A DNA stretch of 64,000 bases from Anaerolineae bacterium (GTDB lineage: Bacteria; Chloroflexota; Anaerolineae; Anaerolineales; E44-bin32), in assembly GCA_011174825.1 (NCBI GenBank), contig DUEZ01000081.1:1-64000 (forward strand). The letters run 5' to 3'. The notes below the pieces were generated by a model that worked only from the letters and a program-made list of their open reading frames with translations, had not been told where the DNA came from and did not search any database. Below are positions 18,529-27,383 of this stretch, piece after piece. Each line of letters opens with the position of its first letter. Positions within the stretch are counted from its first letter, which is position 1. The position numbers and the translations under genes are program-made.

Positions 18529-19362
18529 TCACTTCCCTAATTCCATTGGCAATTGGAATTCATATGCCAGCTTGCTGTCACCGAGCTTCGCGATCGGAGG
18601 TAATGCGCGCTTGAACTCGTTTTGTCTCATCTGCTCGATGACGGCGGCGACAAAGCCCGGGTCGAAACCGACATCGACGCAAGCCTGAGGTGAGTAGCCT
18701 TTGTCAACAAAGTACAAGAACAGTCGATCGACATCCTCATAGGTGAATCCCAGCTCGCCCTCATCGGTTTGTCCAATCCAAAGATCCGCTGAAGGTGGTT
18801 TAGCGATGATGGCCCCCGGCACACCGATGGCGCGGGCGAGCTGTCTCACCTGGGTCTTATATAAATCACCCAATGGGACGAAAGCACAGGCCGAATCACC
18901 ATAAAGTGTGGTGTAGCCGAGTAGTATCTCGGTCTTGTTACCTGTACCAACAACCAACCCCTTAAAGGCGGCTGATTGATCGTAGAGTACGATCATGCGC
19001 GCCCGAGCCATGGCATTCCCTCGCCTGACCCGATCCGCCTCGGGAAATTGAGCGAAGAGCGGGTTCACCATGTCGGTAATAGGGACCGTATTTTCGAGAA
19101 CTCCGGTGGCCTCGATCACCAGTCCAGCATGTTCCATTGACTCAGACGTCGATGTTTTATACGGCATACGGAGGGCGAGGACGTTTTGCGATCCGAGTGC
19201 TTCCGCCGTTAGGTAGCAGGTGAGGGCCGAGTCCACGCCACCCGAGACACCGACAACAGCGCGCTGGAAACCGGCTGAGTGGATCTCCGTGCGAATGAAT
19301 TCGGTGATCTTGTTGCGCGTCTTTTCCGGATCGATCTCGAGGGACAATGATTGCTTAGCCAT
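18529..19362 (-). CDS. nadE: NAD synthetase, ammonia-dependent
   Basis: A 277-residue N-type ATP pyrophosphatase that amidates deamido-NAD. The PP-loop VGVSGGVDSALTCYL is near residue 40, and GTGNKTEILLGYTTLYGDSACAF and KPPSADLW are family signatures. There is no glutaminase domain, so it uses free ammonia. The ATG at 19362 has a GGAG site about 10 nt upstream; an in-frame start 18 codons earlier is not supported. Confidence 0.93.
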   Translation of the reverse strand: MAKQSLSLEIDPEKTRNKITEFIRTEIHSAGFQRAVVGVSGGVDSALTCYLTAEALGSQNVLALRMPYKTSTSESMEHAGLVIEATGVLENTVPITDMVNPLFAQFPEADRVRRGNAMARARMIVLYDQSAAFKGLVVGTGNKTEILLGYTTLYGDSACAFVPLGDLYKTQVRQLARAIGVPGAIIAKPPSADLWIGQTDEGELGFTYEDVDRLFLYFVDKGYSPQACVDVGFDPGFVAAVIEQMRQNEFKRALPPIAKLGDSKLAYEFQLPMELGK

Positions 19363-19449
19363 GTTTTCTAATCTCCATGCGATCACGTTGGTTTTCGAGA
19401 AAAGCCTTACTATCAATCCTCAGGCGTTAAATGTCCATTATCTGACCCT

Positions 19450-19974
19450 TCACTTGTGTTGGCTGGTCCGATAAAGGTCCCGCAGACAGCCGATCTCGGC
19501 CCCGTGATGCAGATCATGGAAAATCATGGTCCAAAAGATGCGCCAAGTGGGCCAAGAATCTCCCCAATTGGTGAGACGCATCTCGCTCAATCCGATATCG
19601 TCCATGCTGTCAAGAGCCTCCCTTAGAAGCTTGTGGCCATTCGTCAGCTGAGAGAGGGCATCTGCTGCTGTGTGAGGTATATCAATATCATTCCAGGATA
19701 ACTTCGCTGGACCGAACGCGTACTCGTAGTACATCCATTTGCAAGTGGCGAGGTGGACAAGCCGCCAAGCGATGGTGGTAAAAGGTGGGGGATCAGGCGC
19801 TGGTTTTGCGTAATCTACTACCCAACGACCCCCCTCGCTTGGATGCACGGTCCAGCAATTGGGCACGGGTTCCCAAAAGAATTCATCGTCCGATAAATTT
19901 TCTAGCATACTAGTGAGATTTTCCCAGGCTTCGTCCGTTTGATCCTTGAGCAAATTTGTGGCAAGGTGACTCAT
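19450..19974 (-). CDS. DinB-like four-helix protein
   Basis: A 174-residue protein of the DinB/YfiT-like superfamily, whose members bind a metal through three His residues in a four-helix bundle and often act as thiol transferases. Candidate ligands are the His in TIAWRLVHLATC and in FHDLHHGAEIGCLR. I use the ATG at 19974, which has a GGAG site 8 nt upstream. An ATG at 20004 overlaps the stop of the upstream Lgt-like gene by 4 nt and is also possible. Its substrate is unknown. Confidence 0.8.
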   Translation of the reverse strand: MSHLATNLLKDQTDEAWENLTSMLENLSDDEFFWEPVPNCWTVHPSEGGRWVVDYAKPAPDPPPFTTIAWRLVHLATCKWMYYEYAFGPAKLSWNDIDIPHTAADALSQLTNGHKLLREALDSMDDIGLSEMRLTNWGDSWPTWRIFWTMIFHDLHHGAEIGCLRDLYRTSQHK

Positions 19975-20000
19975 AAGTGGATCTCCGTAATGTTGTTCAT

Positions 20001-20780
20001 TCATTCCCCAGGCTTCGGTATGACGTTACCTCGCCGGCGATGGTGAAGACCACAAAGGGTCAAACCTGCTGCCCCAAGTAGCAGGATCGCAGCCGACCCC
20101 CAGGTATCAAGGCGCAAGCCGCTGAGGAGCATGATCGGGTCGCTACGTGTAAAGCTGAGCGCGAATGCGCCAGCGGCGATCATGGAAAGGCTGATGCAAG
20201 CTAGGACACCTGGTTTAGAAATTAGCCCAGCCAACCAGTAAAGCAATACGAGGGCGAGCAAGCTGTATACCACACCGACCATTTGTGTCGGCCAGCGCGG
20301 GATCCGTGAGCCGAACATGTCCGGCGTAGGAGATGCCCAAAGAGGCGAGTCGAGCGCTCTTCCGTACGCGCAGCCATCGGCAAGGCATCCTGACCAACTG
20401 GCGAGAGCGATGACCATCCCTGGCAATGCTAGTGTATCAGCTAGAGGCCAGAAAGGGTGACGGGTGAGTACGCAAAACAACCCCAGACCGAGGATGGCTC
20501 CCAGCGCGCCGCCGACCCAACTTAATCCACCTTGCCAGAACCACAAGATCTCGAAAGGTTTGCTGGCATAGTACTCCCAGTGGAGGGCGACGAAACCTAT
20601 TCGGGCTGAAATTAATCCGACCGCCAGAGCGGTCAAGCCGGCATCGATACGGGCAACGGGCAGTGATGTTCTCGCTGAAATTCGAGAAGCCGAGACCCGG
20701 TTTGTACCCGACAAACCAAGCCAGAGTAGGCTCACCATCACACCCAGCGTGAAGATCAATGGGAAGGCGTTCTGCACCAC
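20001..20780 (-). CDS. Divergent Lgt-like (prolipoprotein diacylglyceryl transferase family) protein
   Basis: A 259-residue integral membrane protein with about seven helices. It matches the overall Lgt pattern: ARIGFVALHWEYY, LWFWQGGLSWVGGALGA, then GCLADGCAYGR and a C-terminal TRSDP. Lgt moves diacylglycerol onto the Cys of lipoprotein precursors, and the window encodes lipobox proteins (47915, 58720). However, the usual signature Arg before the Gly-Asn/Cys turn is replaced (ALASWSGCLADGC rather than IGRxGN), and the His before the GG turn is absent. It may therefore be an inactive or re-purposed relative, with another Lgt elsewhere. Confidence 0.7.
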   Translation of the reverse strand: MVQNAFPLIFTLGVMVSLLWLGLSGTNRVSASRISARTSLPVARIDAGLTALAVGLISARIGFVALHWEYYASKPFEILWFWQGGLSWVGGALGAILGLGLFCVLTRHPFWPLADTLALPGMVIALASWSGCLADGCAYGRALDSPLWASPTPDMFGSRIPRWPTQMVGVVYSLLALVLLYWLAGLISKPGVLACISLSMIAAGAFALSFTRSDPIMLLSGLRLDTWGSAAILLLGAAGLTLCGLHHRRRGNVIPKPGE

Positions 20781-21029
20781 TACTCCTTACGTCCAATGGA
20801 ATCATACCACCCTCATATGTACCGGTTTACTTATTGCGGGTAACATTTATTTCATTGGAGTCAAACTGTATAATCAAGCTAACTGTCCTAGAATACCGAT
20901 TAAATCAAAGGACTTTATTCATCATTGCCACCACGTCACAAGACGTGATCCCAATTGTCGGCTAGTTGTCGGTTTTGGGACATGTACACTTTTAGGGTAG
21001 CCTGTAACCTGAAGTTGGACAATGGTAGC

Positions 21030-21036
21030 AAGGAGG
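21030..21036 (+). promoter_or_regulatory. Ribosome site deciding the NfeD-like start
   Basis: AAGGAGG lies 6 nt before the ATG at 21043. It excludes the in-frame ATG at 21022, which would place this site inside the gene. Confidence 0.8.
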
Positions 21037-21042
21037 TTCCCG

Positions 21043-21678
21043 ATGACGGTGCTGGATACCCCGATTTTCTCTAACTTGTTGTACTTACTTTTGGTAGCCG
21101 GTCTATGGTTAGCCGCGTTAGCGATCGTCAGCCCGGGGACGGGCACGCTGGAGGTCCTGGCCTTTTTCGCCTTAGCGGGCGCTGGCCTAGGCACGCTGTT
21201 CCTCCCACCGAATGGTTGGGCGGTGATCGTTCTCGTAATGGGCGTGGTATTTCTCATCTTGTCGCTGAAGATGAAACAGGTTGAATTGTGGTTGGGTTTG
21301 TCGGCAGTGGCCTTCTGTCTGGGCTCGGTCTTTCTCTTCCGCCTAGAGGAGGGGGGTCCTGCCGTTCACCCACTGTTAGCTATCGTGGTCTCTCTGATGA
21401 CCTTGGGGTATTTTTGGCTGGCGATTCGCAAGGCGATCCTCGCGCATCAGGCAGGACCGACCTTTGATCCTGCGCTTGTTGTAAACCAGATCGGTGAGGT
21501 TCGCACCGCGATCGATCCGACTGGTTCGGTTTATGTCGCAGGAGAACTGTGGACCGCACGTGCGGATGCGCCCATTGCGATTGGAGCTTCTGTGAGGGTT
21601 CGGGACCGTGAAGGTCTGATCTTAACCGTGGAACCCATTGAGCCGTCTGAAGATGAAACGTCTGGAGAAGGAGGGTAA
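21043..21678 (+). CDS. NfeD-like membrane protein
   Basis: A 211-residue protein with four to five membrane helices (about residues 5-130) and a soluble C-terminal OB-fold domain (about 140-205, with GEVRTAIDPTGSVYVAGELWTA). This is the short NfeD form without the protease domain. NfeD proteins pair with SPFH/slipin proteins in membrane microdomains, and the next gene here is exactly that partner, starting 5 bp after this stop. Together they probably tune membrane quality or fluidity. Confidence 0.88.
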   Translation: MTVLDTPIFSNLLYLLLVAGLWLAALAIVSPGTGTLEVLAFFALAGAGLGTLFLPPNGWAVIVLVMGVVFLILSLKMKQVELWLGLSAVAFCLGSVFLFRLEEGGPAVHPLLAIVVSLMTLGYFWLAIRKAILAHQAGPTFDPALVVNQIGEVRTAIDPTGSVYVAGELWTARADAPIAIGASVRVRDREGLILTVEPIEPSEDETSGEGG

Positions 21679-21682
21679 GGAG

Positions 21683-22570
21683 ATGGATTATGCGTTAGCA
21701 TGTTTAGTAGGTGCTGTTGGGCTCGTCGGCTTGGCAATTCTGGCGACCGCGATCCGTATTGTCCAGGAGTACGAGCGTTTGGTGGTTTTCCGCCTCGGGC
21801 GTTGTGTTGGTGAGCGGGGACCAGGTTTGGTCCTGTTGATCCCCTTCATTGATCGTGGGATGAAGGTCGATTTACGGGAACTTGTTCGTGAGATTCCCCA
21901 CCAGACCTCCATCACGCTGGATAACGCGCCGATCGCCATCGACTTCATCTGGTATTTCAAGGTCGTCGACGCATCCCAAAGCGTGCTTCAGGTGGGAAAT
22001 TTTGAGGCGGCTGCCCAAGGAATGGCGACGACAACGTTGCGTTCGGTGATCGGTGGCATTCCGCTCGATGATGTGCTCTCGCAACGAGATCATATCAACC
22101 AAATGCTGAGGGTGAAGTTGGATGAGGTCACGGAACGCTGGGGTGTGAAGGTGACCAACGTCGAGATCCGAGAGATCATCCCGCCGCGCGAGGTTCAGGA
22201 TGCCATGAACCGTCAGATGACGGCCGAACGCGTCCGGCGGGCGGTGGTGACCGAATCTCAAGGTCAGCGCGAGGCAGCGGTCAACGTCGCCGATGGCGAG
22301 AAGCAAGCGGCCATTCTCAAAGCTGATGGGGATAAACAGGCCAATATTCTGAGGGCAGAGGGTGATCGCCAGTCACAATTGCTGCGTGCTGAGGGCTTCG
22401 CCGCTGCATTAGATCGGATCTATGATATTGCGCAGACGGTGGACCATAAAACGATGACGTTGCAGTATTTCGAAACGCTGAAGGAAATGGGGACTTCCCC
22501 TGCGACGAAGTTCATCTTCCCCATGGAGTTCACCAATCTGCTGGAGAACTTCATCAAGAAAACGGAATAG
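21683..22570 (+). CDS. Slipin / SPFH (band 7) protein
   Basis: A 295-residue stomatin-like protein: one N-terminal membrane hairpin (residues 4-24), then the band-7 domain (about 25-185, with VFRLGRCVGERGPGLVLLIP and NVEIREIIPP) and a helical C-terminal region rich in Ala, Glu and Gln that oligomerises. The start ATG at 21683 has AGGAGG about 8 nt upstream; a start 15 codons earlier would overlap the nfeD-like gene by 41 nt. It forms rings on the membrane with its NfeD partner. Confidence 0.92.
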   Translation: MDYALACLVGAVGLVGLAILATAIRIVQEYERLVVFRLGRCVGERGPGLVLLIPFIDRGMKVDLRELVREIPHQTSITLDNAPIAIDFIWYFKVVDASQSVLQVGNFEAAAQGMATTTLRSVIGGIPLDDVLSQRDHINQMLRVKLDEVTERWGVKVTNVEIREIIPPREVQDAMNRQMTAERVRRAVVTESQGQREAAVNVADGEKQAAILKADGDKQANILRAEGDRQSQLLRAEGFAAALDRIYDIAQTVDHKTMTLQYFETLKEMGTSPATKFIFPMEFTNLLENFIKKTE

Positions 22571-22579
22571 ATCGGGACG

Positions 22580-23041
22580 TTGCACAGACCACATTCACCT
22601 GCTCAACCAGCTGCGGTCCTACCAGCATCGTGGCGTGACCTAACGTCAGTACGGGAGTTGGAAAAGATCTGCTTCGGTCGCGACGCCTGGCCATGGATTG
22701 ACACGTTGGCTGCACTGACATTCCCCCAGACTGTGCGACTGAAAGCGGTCGCCGATGAGTTGGTGGTGGGATTTATCATCGGGGACCGAAGACGATTGAA
22801 ACGAACTGGGTGGATCGCCTCCATTGGAGTCCGACCCAATTATCGGAGGCGTGGGATCGGTCGGACGCTGTTGGCAGCGTGTGAAGATTTGCTGGGGATG
22901 CCTAGAGTCCGTCTATCGCTAAGAAGTTCAAACGATGCCGCGCTGCGACTGTACCAGCAGGCAGGCTACATCAGTATTGACACATGGAAAAGCTACTACC
23001 GTGATGGTGAGGACGCGATCGTCATGGAGAAGGTGCGGTGA
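22580..23041 (+). CDS. GNAT N-acetyltransferase (RimI-like)
   Basis: A 153-residue GNAT protein. Motif A is IASIGVRPNYRRRGIGRTLL, with the acetyl-CoA-binding R-R-G-I-G-R loop, and motif B is RLSLRSSNDAALRLYQQAGY. The pattern is similar to RimI and other protein N-alpha acetyltransferases, but the substrate cannot be assigned. It starts with TTG, 9 bp after the slipin stop codon, so it may be part of that operon. Confidence 0.82.
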   Translation: MHRPHSPAQPAAVLPASWRDLTSVRELEKICFGRDAWPWIDTLAALTFPQTVRLKAVADELVVGFIIGDRRRLKRTGWIASIGVRPNYRRRGIGRTLLAACEDLLGMPRVRLSLRSSNDAALRLYQQAGYISIDTWKSYYRDGEDAIVMEKVR

Positions 23042-23144
23042 GGGAGGTCTGATCCACATCATCCAGACTCGACCTTAGGCATTAACCCTCGCGCAGGATC
23101 TTGTCGGTTGAAGGAGTCGTTAAAGGCGTATCGAAGCGCGACCT

Positions 23145-23173
23145 TTGACCTACATATCACTCTCTGGTAGAAT
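23145..23173 (+). promoter_or_regulatory. Sigma-70-type promoter of rplI
   Basis: TTGACC (23145-23150), a 17-bp spacer and TAGAAT (23168-23173). The expected start is near 23180, giving a leader of about 75 nt with two hairpins: GGGCG...CGCCC (23184-23203) and a perfect 8-bp GAGCGCCG/CGGCGCTC stem (about 23207-23226). The leader could be a site for ribosomal-protein feedback control, which is inference only. Confidence 0.7.
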
Positions 23174-23253
23174 GCCTCTCGTCGGGCGTTGTACCCTTCG
23201 CCCAAGAGCGCCGTCCTCGGCGCTCAAACTTTGCAGAAAGGGCTTGGATTTCG

Positions 23254-23907
23254 ATGAAAGTGATGCTGTTAAAAGACGTCTACAACCTTGGCCGAGCTGG
23301 TGATGTGAAGAAAGTCGCCGATGGCTATGGTCGTAACTACCTCATACCCGAGGGACTGGCTGTGTTGGCCACACCGGGTGTGATGAAGCAAGCTGAACGT
23401 ATTCGTGACCGCGCGTCTCAAGAAAGGGCCCGCCTGAATCAGGAGCTAAGTGCGGTCGCCGAACAGATATCGGGGTTAGAGCTACCCTTTGCAGTCAAGG
23501 CGGGTGATACGGGTAGGCTCTATGGATCCGTGACCACTGCGATGATCGCGGAGGCGATTGAAAAGGCAACTGGGCTCCAGATCGCCCGAAGGCAGGTGGA
23601 CAGTCAACCTCTCAAGATGTTGGGTGTACACAGTGTAAACATACATTTAACCATGGACCTTAATCCTGAGGTCACGGTGGTTATCCATCGTGAGGGTGAA
23701 AAGCCTGAATCTGCGTATGCTTTAACAGCGGAGGTTATCGTAGAAGCTGAAGCGGTGGAGGACTTCGCAGAACTTCGGGCCGAACTCGAAGCTGAGGAAG
23801 CGGAGTTGGAAGTCCAAGAATTGGCTGAAGTCGTAGAAGACGAAGAACTTCCAGGGGAAGAGAGCACCGCTGAAGACATACAGGAAGAGATCTCTGACCA
23901 GGCATAA
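23254..23907 (+). CDS. rplI: Ribosomal protein L9 with an acidic C-terminal extension
   Basis: A 217-residue protein. Residues 1-148 are a standard bL9: the N-terminal domain has VMLLKDVYNLGRAGDVKKVADGYGRNYLIP, then comes the long connecting helix and the C-terminal RNA-binding domain. Bacterial L9 usually ends near residue 150. Here about 65 more residues follow, almost all Glu, Asp, Ala, Leu and Val, with an overall strongly negative charge. Such acidic tails are seen on some ribosomal proteins in Chloroflexota, and the role is unknown. The gene has its own promoter and a clear terminator. Confidence 0.95.
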   Translation: MKVMLLKDVYNLGRAGDVKKVADGYGRNYLIPEGLAVLATPGVMKQAERIRDRASQERARLNQELSAVAEQISGLELPFAVKAGDTGRLYGSVTTAMIAEAIEKATGLQIARRQVDSQPLKMLGVHSVNIHLTMDLNPEVTVVIHREGEKPESAYALTAEVIVEAEAVEDFAELRAELEAEEAELEVQELAEVVEDEELPGEESTAEDIQEEISDQA

Positions 23908-23924
23908 TACGGTATGGTAAAGAG

Positions 23925-23964
23925 CCACCGGCATGGAGCGGGCTTTCCGCTTGCCGGTGGTTTT
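23925..23964 (+). terminator. Rho-independent terminator of rplI
   Basis: An outer 9-bp stem CCACCGGCA/TGCCGGTGG and a nested 5-bp AGCGG/CCGCT stem, followed by TTTT. It lies 18 bp after the rplI stop codon. Confidence 0.85.
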
Positions 23965-24177
23965 GCATATGTGACGGCGCTGAAAAATGTCCGAGAGTGT
24001 ACAAGAGAACGAAATTTGAGAGGGTGTGGGCGAAACCGATCATCACATAAATCCCTTACGCTACTTACGGTTTGTTATTTCCTGATACTCATATCTAGAT
24101 TGGGGATTGGTGTGACCCCCATCTGGCTGTCAAGCGCAGCGTAGGATGCAGTCTGCGACGATCCATCAGGTATTAGA

Positions 24178-25101
24178 ATGGAAGAGATCGGTCGATTGTT
24201 GTTAGAGGCTCGTGAGCAGCTCGGACTGTCGTTGGACGAAGTCGAGCGAGCGACCCGCATACGTGCTTATCAATTAGAAGCAATTGAACGCGGCGAGATG
24301 GAGGCATTTCCATCTCCTGTCCAGGCGCGCGGTTTCTTGCATAATTACGCTGAGTTCCTTGGACTCGATGCAGATGCGATCTTGCTTCAATACGCGGAGG
24401 CTCTACAATCTCGCCGGTCTCGGCTATTTCCTGAAACATCGTACAAGGAACCCAGGACTGGTCCATCCGTACGTATCCGTTCCCGTCGCCCGCGCTGGTT
24501 ATCCAGTGACCTGTTTGTCGCTGCGACGATCGTTTTGGCCATTCTCACGGTGCTTATCTGGGGTGGAAGTCGGGTTATCACTGTCTTACGCCAGCATACG
24601 GAGACCCCGGAAGCGGCCTTGGGACTTCTCATTTCCACTACTACACCAACATTGACGGAAATGCCTCTTCAGTCCGGTTCGGTTACTGAATCGACCACAG
24701 AGTTGTTTACTGAGGAGACACCCATACCGACACAGCCTCTCTTCCTCGGTTTAGCTGATAAGGTCAGTCTGACGGTCGTGGTGGAAAAAAGCGCCTGGTT
24801 GAAGGTGATGGTGGACGGTAAAGAGGCATTTCAAGGGCGGGTGGAGGGGGGGGACATCTTTGAGTTCCAGGGTGATCAAGTCGTCGAGTTGACCACTGGC
24901 AACGGTGCTGGGATCCATGTTTTCTATAACGGACAAGATCATGGCATCTTGGGCGACGTAGGGCAAGTCGTCATTCGTTTATGGACACTGGAAGGAGCCT
25001 TGACCCCAACGGCGACCATAACCCGTACACCGACCGAAACTCCCAGGATCAGCGAAACCCCTAGCCCAACTACCACATCACCCCCGACACCAGGCGGTTG
25101 A
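24178..25101 (+). CDS. RodZ-like HTH membrane protein
   Basis: A 307-residue protein with an N-terminal helix-turn-helix (residues 1-75, LLLEAREQLGLSLDEVERATRI), a single membrane helix (about 115-138), a Thr/Pro-rich linker, a DUF4115-type beta domain (about 195-275) and a Thr/Pro-rich tail. RodZ links MreB to the cell-wall machinery; no mreB is near, so the cell-shape role is inferred from the fold only. It ends 1 bp before rimO and is probably co-transcribed with it. Confidence 0.85.
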   Translation: MEEIGRLLLEAREQLGLSLDEVERATRIRAYQLEAIERGEMEAFPSPVQARGFLHNYAEFLGLDADAILLQYAEALQSRRSRLFPETSYKEPRTGPSVRIRSRRPRWLSSDLFVAATIVLAILTVLIWGGSRVITVLRQHTETPEAALGLLISTTTPTLTEMPLQSGSVTESTTELFTEETPIPTQPLFLGLADKVSLTVVVEKSAWLKVMVDGKEAFQGRVEGGDIFEFQGDQVVELTTGNGAGIHVFYNGQDHGILGDVGQVVIRLWTLEGALTPTATITRTPTETPRISETPSPTTTSPPTPGG

Positions 25102-25102
25102 T

Positions 25103-26440
25103 ATGCAGGGGGCGCAATTCTATCTTCTCTCCCTTGGTTGTGCCAAGAACACAGTCGATTCCCAGTCAATGTCAGCATTACTCAGCCGTGCTGGATATGT
25201 GGTATGCGATCACCCACAAGAAGCCGATATCTTGCTTGTTAATACCTGTGGTTTCATCGAGCCAGCGAGGGAAGAATCGTATGCTGAGTTACGGCGTTTG
25301 GCAGAGGGAAAGACGCCAGATCAACTATTAATCGCCGCAGGCTGTTTAACCGAAAGGTATGGCAAGCAAGTTGTCGGTCAGGTGCCTGGGATTGACGGAT
25401 TGTTGGGGACCCGACGCTGGATGGAACTCCCTAAGCTGGTACAGAGATTGCGTGACGGGAACGAATCACGACCGCTTTATCACCTTCCCGGATCGGAGAG
25501 AAAAGACACAGAAACTGCAGGCATGTCGCGCATAGCCGTGCAAGGTCCAAGCGCATATCTAAAGATCGCTGATGGTTGTCGCCGTCCCTGTGCGTTCTGT
25601 GCGATACCGTTGATCAAAGGCACTGCTGTAAGCCGACCGCCAGAAGCGATACTTGAAGACGCACGGCTTCTGCAGGATATGGGTGTGCGAGAAGTCAATC
25701 TCATCGCTCAGGACACCAGTGACTATGGTCATGACCTGGGGATAGAGGATGGGTTAGCCATCCTCTTAGAGGATTTGGTGAAGGCAGCACCTGCGATTGA
25801 TTGGATCCGCATCCTTTATACGTATCCAGGTTGTGTAACCGATCGTTTGATCAGAATCATGGCCGAATATCCACAGATCGTGCCGTATCTTGATATCCCC
25901 TTACAACATGGCCACCCAAATGTGCTTCGTCGCATGCGCCGCCCAGCGAATATTGAGTGGGTATACCGAACGATAGAAAAAATGCGTGCTGTCATACCAG
26001 ATCTTGCTCTGAGAACGACGTTCATCGTGGGCTATCCGGGGGAGACAGAGGAGGAATTTCAAGCGTTGCTTGAGTTCGTGGAGGGTTTGCGTTTCGATCG
26101 GGTAGGGGTTTTTACATTCTCCTTTGAGCGAGGGACGCCCAGTGAGTCGTTGGGAGATCCGATCCCACCCGAAGTGAAGGAGGAGCGAAGAGGGCGCCTC
26201 ATGGAACTTCAGCAACGGATCTCGCTCGAGAAGAACATCGCGCTCATCGGTCAAAGACTTTCGGTGCTTATTGAGGGTCATGGGGATGGAATCTCCCTTG
26301 GACGATCCACTCGTGATGCACCTGAGATCGACGGCATGGTGATTGTGGAGGGGGAGATTCCCGTGGGGGAAATGGCGCTTGTACAGATCATAGGTGCGAT
26401 GCCATACGACCTAACAGGGGTTCAGCTTAGAACCTCCTAA
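25103..26440 (+). CDS. rimO: Ribosomal protein S12 methylthiotransferase
   Basis: A 445-residue MiaB-family radical SAM enzyme that methylthiolates Asp88 of ribosomal protein S12. The N-terminal UPF0004 domain starts FYLLSLGCAKNTVDSQSMSA, which is typical of RimO rather than MiaB. The SAM-cluster motif is CRRPCAFC, and the C-terminal TRAM domain starts near residue 375. The three N-terminal cluster Cys residues (GCAKN, NTCGF, AGCLTERY) are all present. The ATG lies 1 bp after the RodZ-like stop. Confidence 0.93.
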   Translation: MQGAQFYLLSLGCAKNTVDSQSMSALLSRAGYVVCDHPQEADILLVNTCGFIEPAREESYAELRRLAEGKTPDQLLIAAGCLTERYGKQVVGQVPGIDGLLGTRRWMELPKLVQRLRDGNESRPLYHLPGSERKDTETAGMSRIAVQGPSAYLKIADGCRRPCAFCAIPLIKGTAVSRPPEAILEDARLLQDMGVREVNLIAQDTSDYGHDLGIEDGLAILLEDLVKAAPAIDWIRILYTYPGCVTDRLIRIMAEYPQIVPYLDIPLQHGHPNVLRRMRRPANIEWVYRTIEKMRAVIPDLALRTTFIVGYPGETEEEFQALLEFVEGLRFDRVGVFTFSFERGTPSESLGDPIPPEVKEERRGRLMELQQRISLEKNIALIGQRLSVLIEGHGDGISLGRSTRDAPEIDGMVIVEGEIPVGEMALVQIIGAMPYDLTGVQLRTS

Positions 26441-26633
26441 GATGTATCGTTCTATTGCAGTAATCGATGGTTTTGTTATTATGCGTTTGTGAGTATTGAA
26501 ATCTTTGGGGGATTTTTTTAGACGCGTGGTATCCATGAGATTGAATACATGGACCACTTACGTTTTCCAGGATCTGATGTCCATCGATAATAAATCCTCA
26601 AGTGGATCTCTATCCATGAAACGAGCGTGAAAT

Positions 26634-27251
26634 TTGGGAACCTTCTTCGAAGGAGCATTAGCCGGTTACGGAATTGCCATGCCGGTAGGTCCTATCACCA
26701 TTCTGATCGTTGATATGAGCCTAAGGCGTGGTTTTTCGCATGGATTTATGGCGGGCGCGGGTGCAGCTGTGGTGGACTTTCTGTTCGCTGGATTGGCAGT
26801 CCTGGCAGGGGAAGTACTGACTCCAGTATTGGCCCCTTTCGCTGTCGGATTAAAAGTAACAAGTGCTCTGGTGCTTATAGGATGGGGGTTGTGGGGCTTT
26901 TGGCGAGCTCGTAGGCTCTCTCGCATTGTAGAGTCAAAGCGTGAGATAAAACAGCGCCATCTGCATGTCTTTGTGCAATTCCTAGGTCTGACTGCGATTA
27001 ACCCATTAACGCTTATCTTTTTTAGTGCGCTGATCTTGGGTAGGGGAACGGGCGATGTACTCACGCTTGCGGAGAAGGTCTCTTTCGTTCTCGGCGTAGG
27101 TCTTGCGTCCTTCTCCTGGCAAACAATTCTGGCGGCTTTAGGTGCCACGCTTCGCAGAAACCTCTCACCTCGCGCACAGGTGCTGATCAGTGTGTTAGGG
27201 AATCTGGTTGTGATCGTGCTCGGGTTGCGTGTGTTGCTGAGCGTTGGATGA
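26634..27251 (+). CDS. LysE-family exporter
   Basis: A 205-residue membrane protein with six predicted helices. The N-terminus (ALAGYGIAMPVGPITILIVDMSLRRGFSHGFMAG) is the LysE/RhtB signature. These carriers export amino acids or small metabolites across the cytoplasmic membrane; the substrate is not predictable. The start is TTG without a clear ribosome site, so a few residues could be misassigned. The 190-bp gap before it shows no firm promoter. Confidence 0.82.
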   Translation: MGTFFEGALAGYGIAMPVGPITILIVDMSLRRGFSHGFMAGAGAAVVDFLFAGLAVLAGEVLTPVLAPFAVGLKVTSALVLIGWGLWGFWRARRLSRIVESKREIKQRHLHVFVQFLGLTAINPLTLIFFSALILGRGTGDVLTLAEKVSFVLGVGLASFSWQTILAALGATLRRNLSPRAQVLISVLGNLVVIVLGLRVLLSVG

Positions 27252-27320
27252 TTTCATCTTGATGATGTAGATTGTGCGCAGTGCTGTCTTCGAGTGGGGT
27301 TATACGATTTGGAATGCAGA

Positions 27321-27374
27321 AGGGATCGGGGATCAGGTTATTACTATATAAATCGGTCCTGATCCCCAATCCCT
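27321..27374. repeat. GGGATCGGGGATCAGG hairpin between convergent genes
   Basis: AGGGATCGGGGATCAGG (27321-27337) pairs with CCTGATCCCCAATCCCT (27358-27374) over 17 bp with one mismatch. This is the minimal form of the composite repeat without the GGCACC module. It sits exactly between the convergent lysE-like and fabI stop codons and may act as a two-way terminator. Confidence 0.75.
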
Positions 27375-27383
27375 GGTTCTTAG

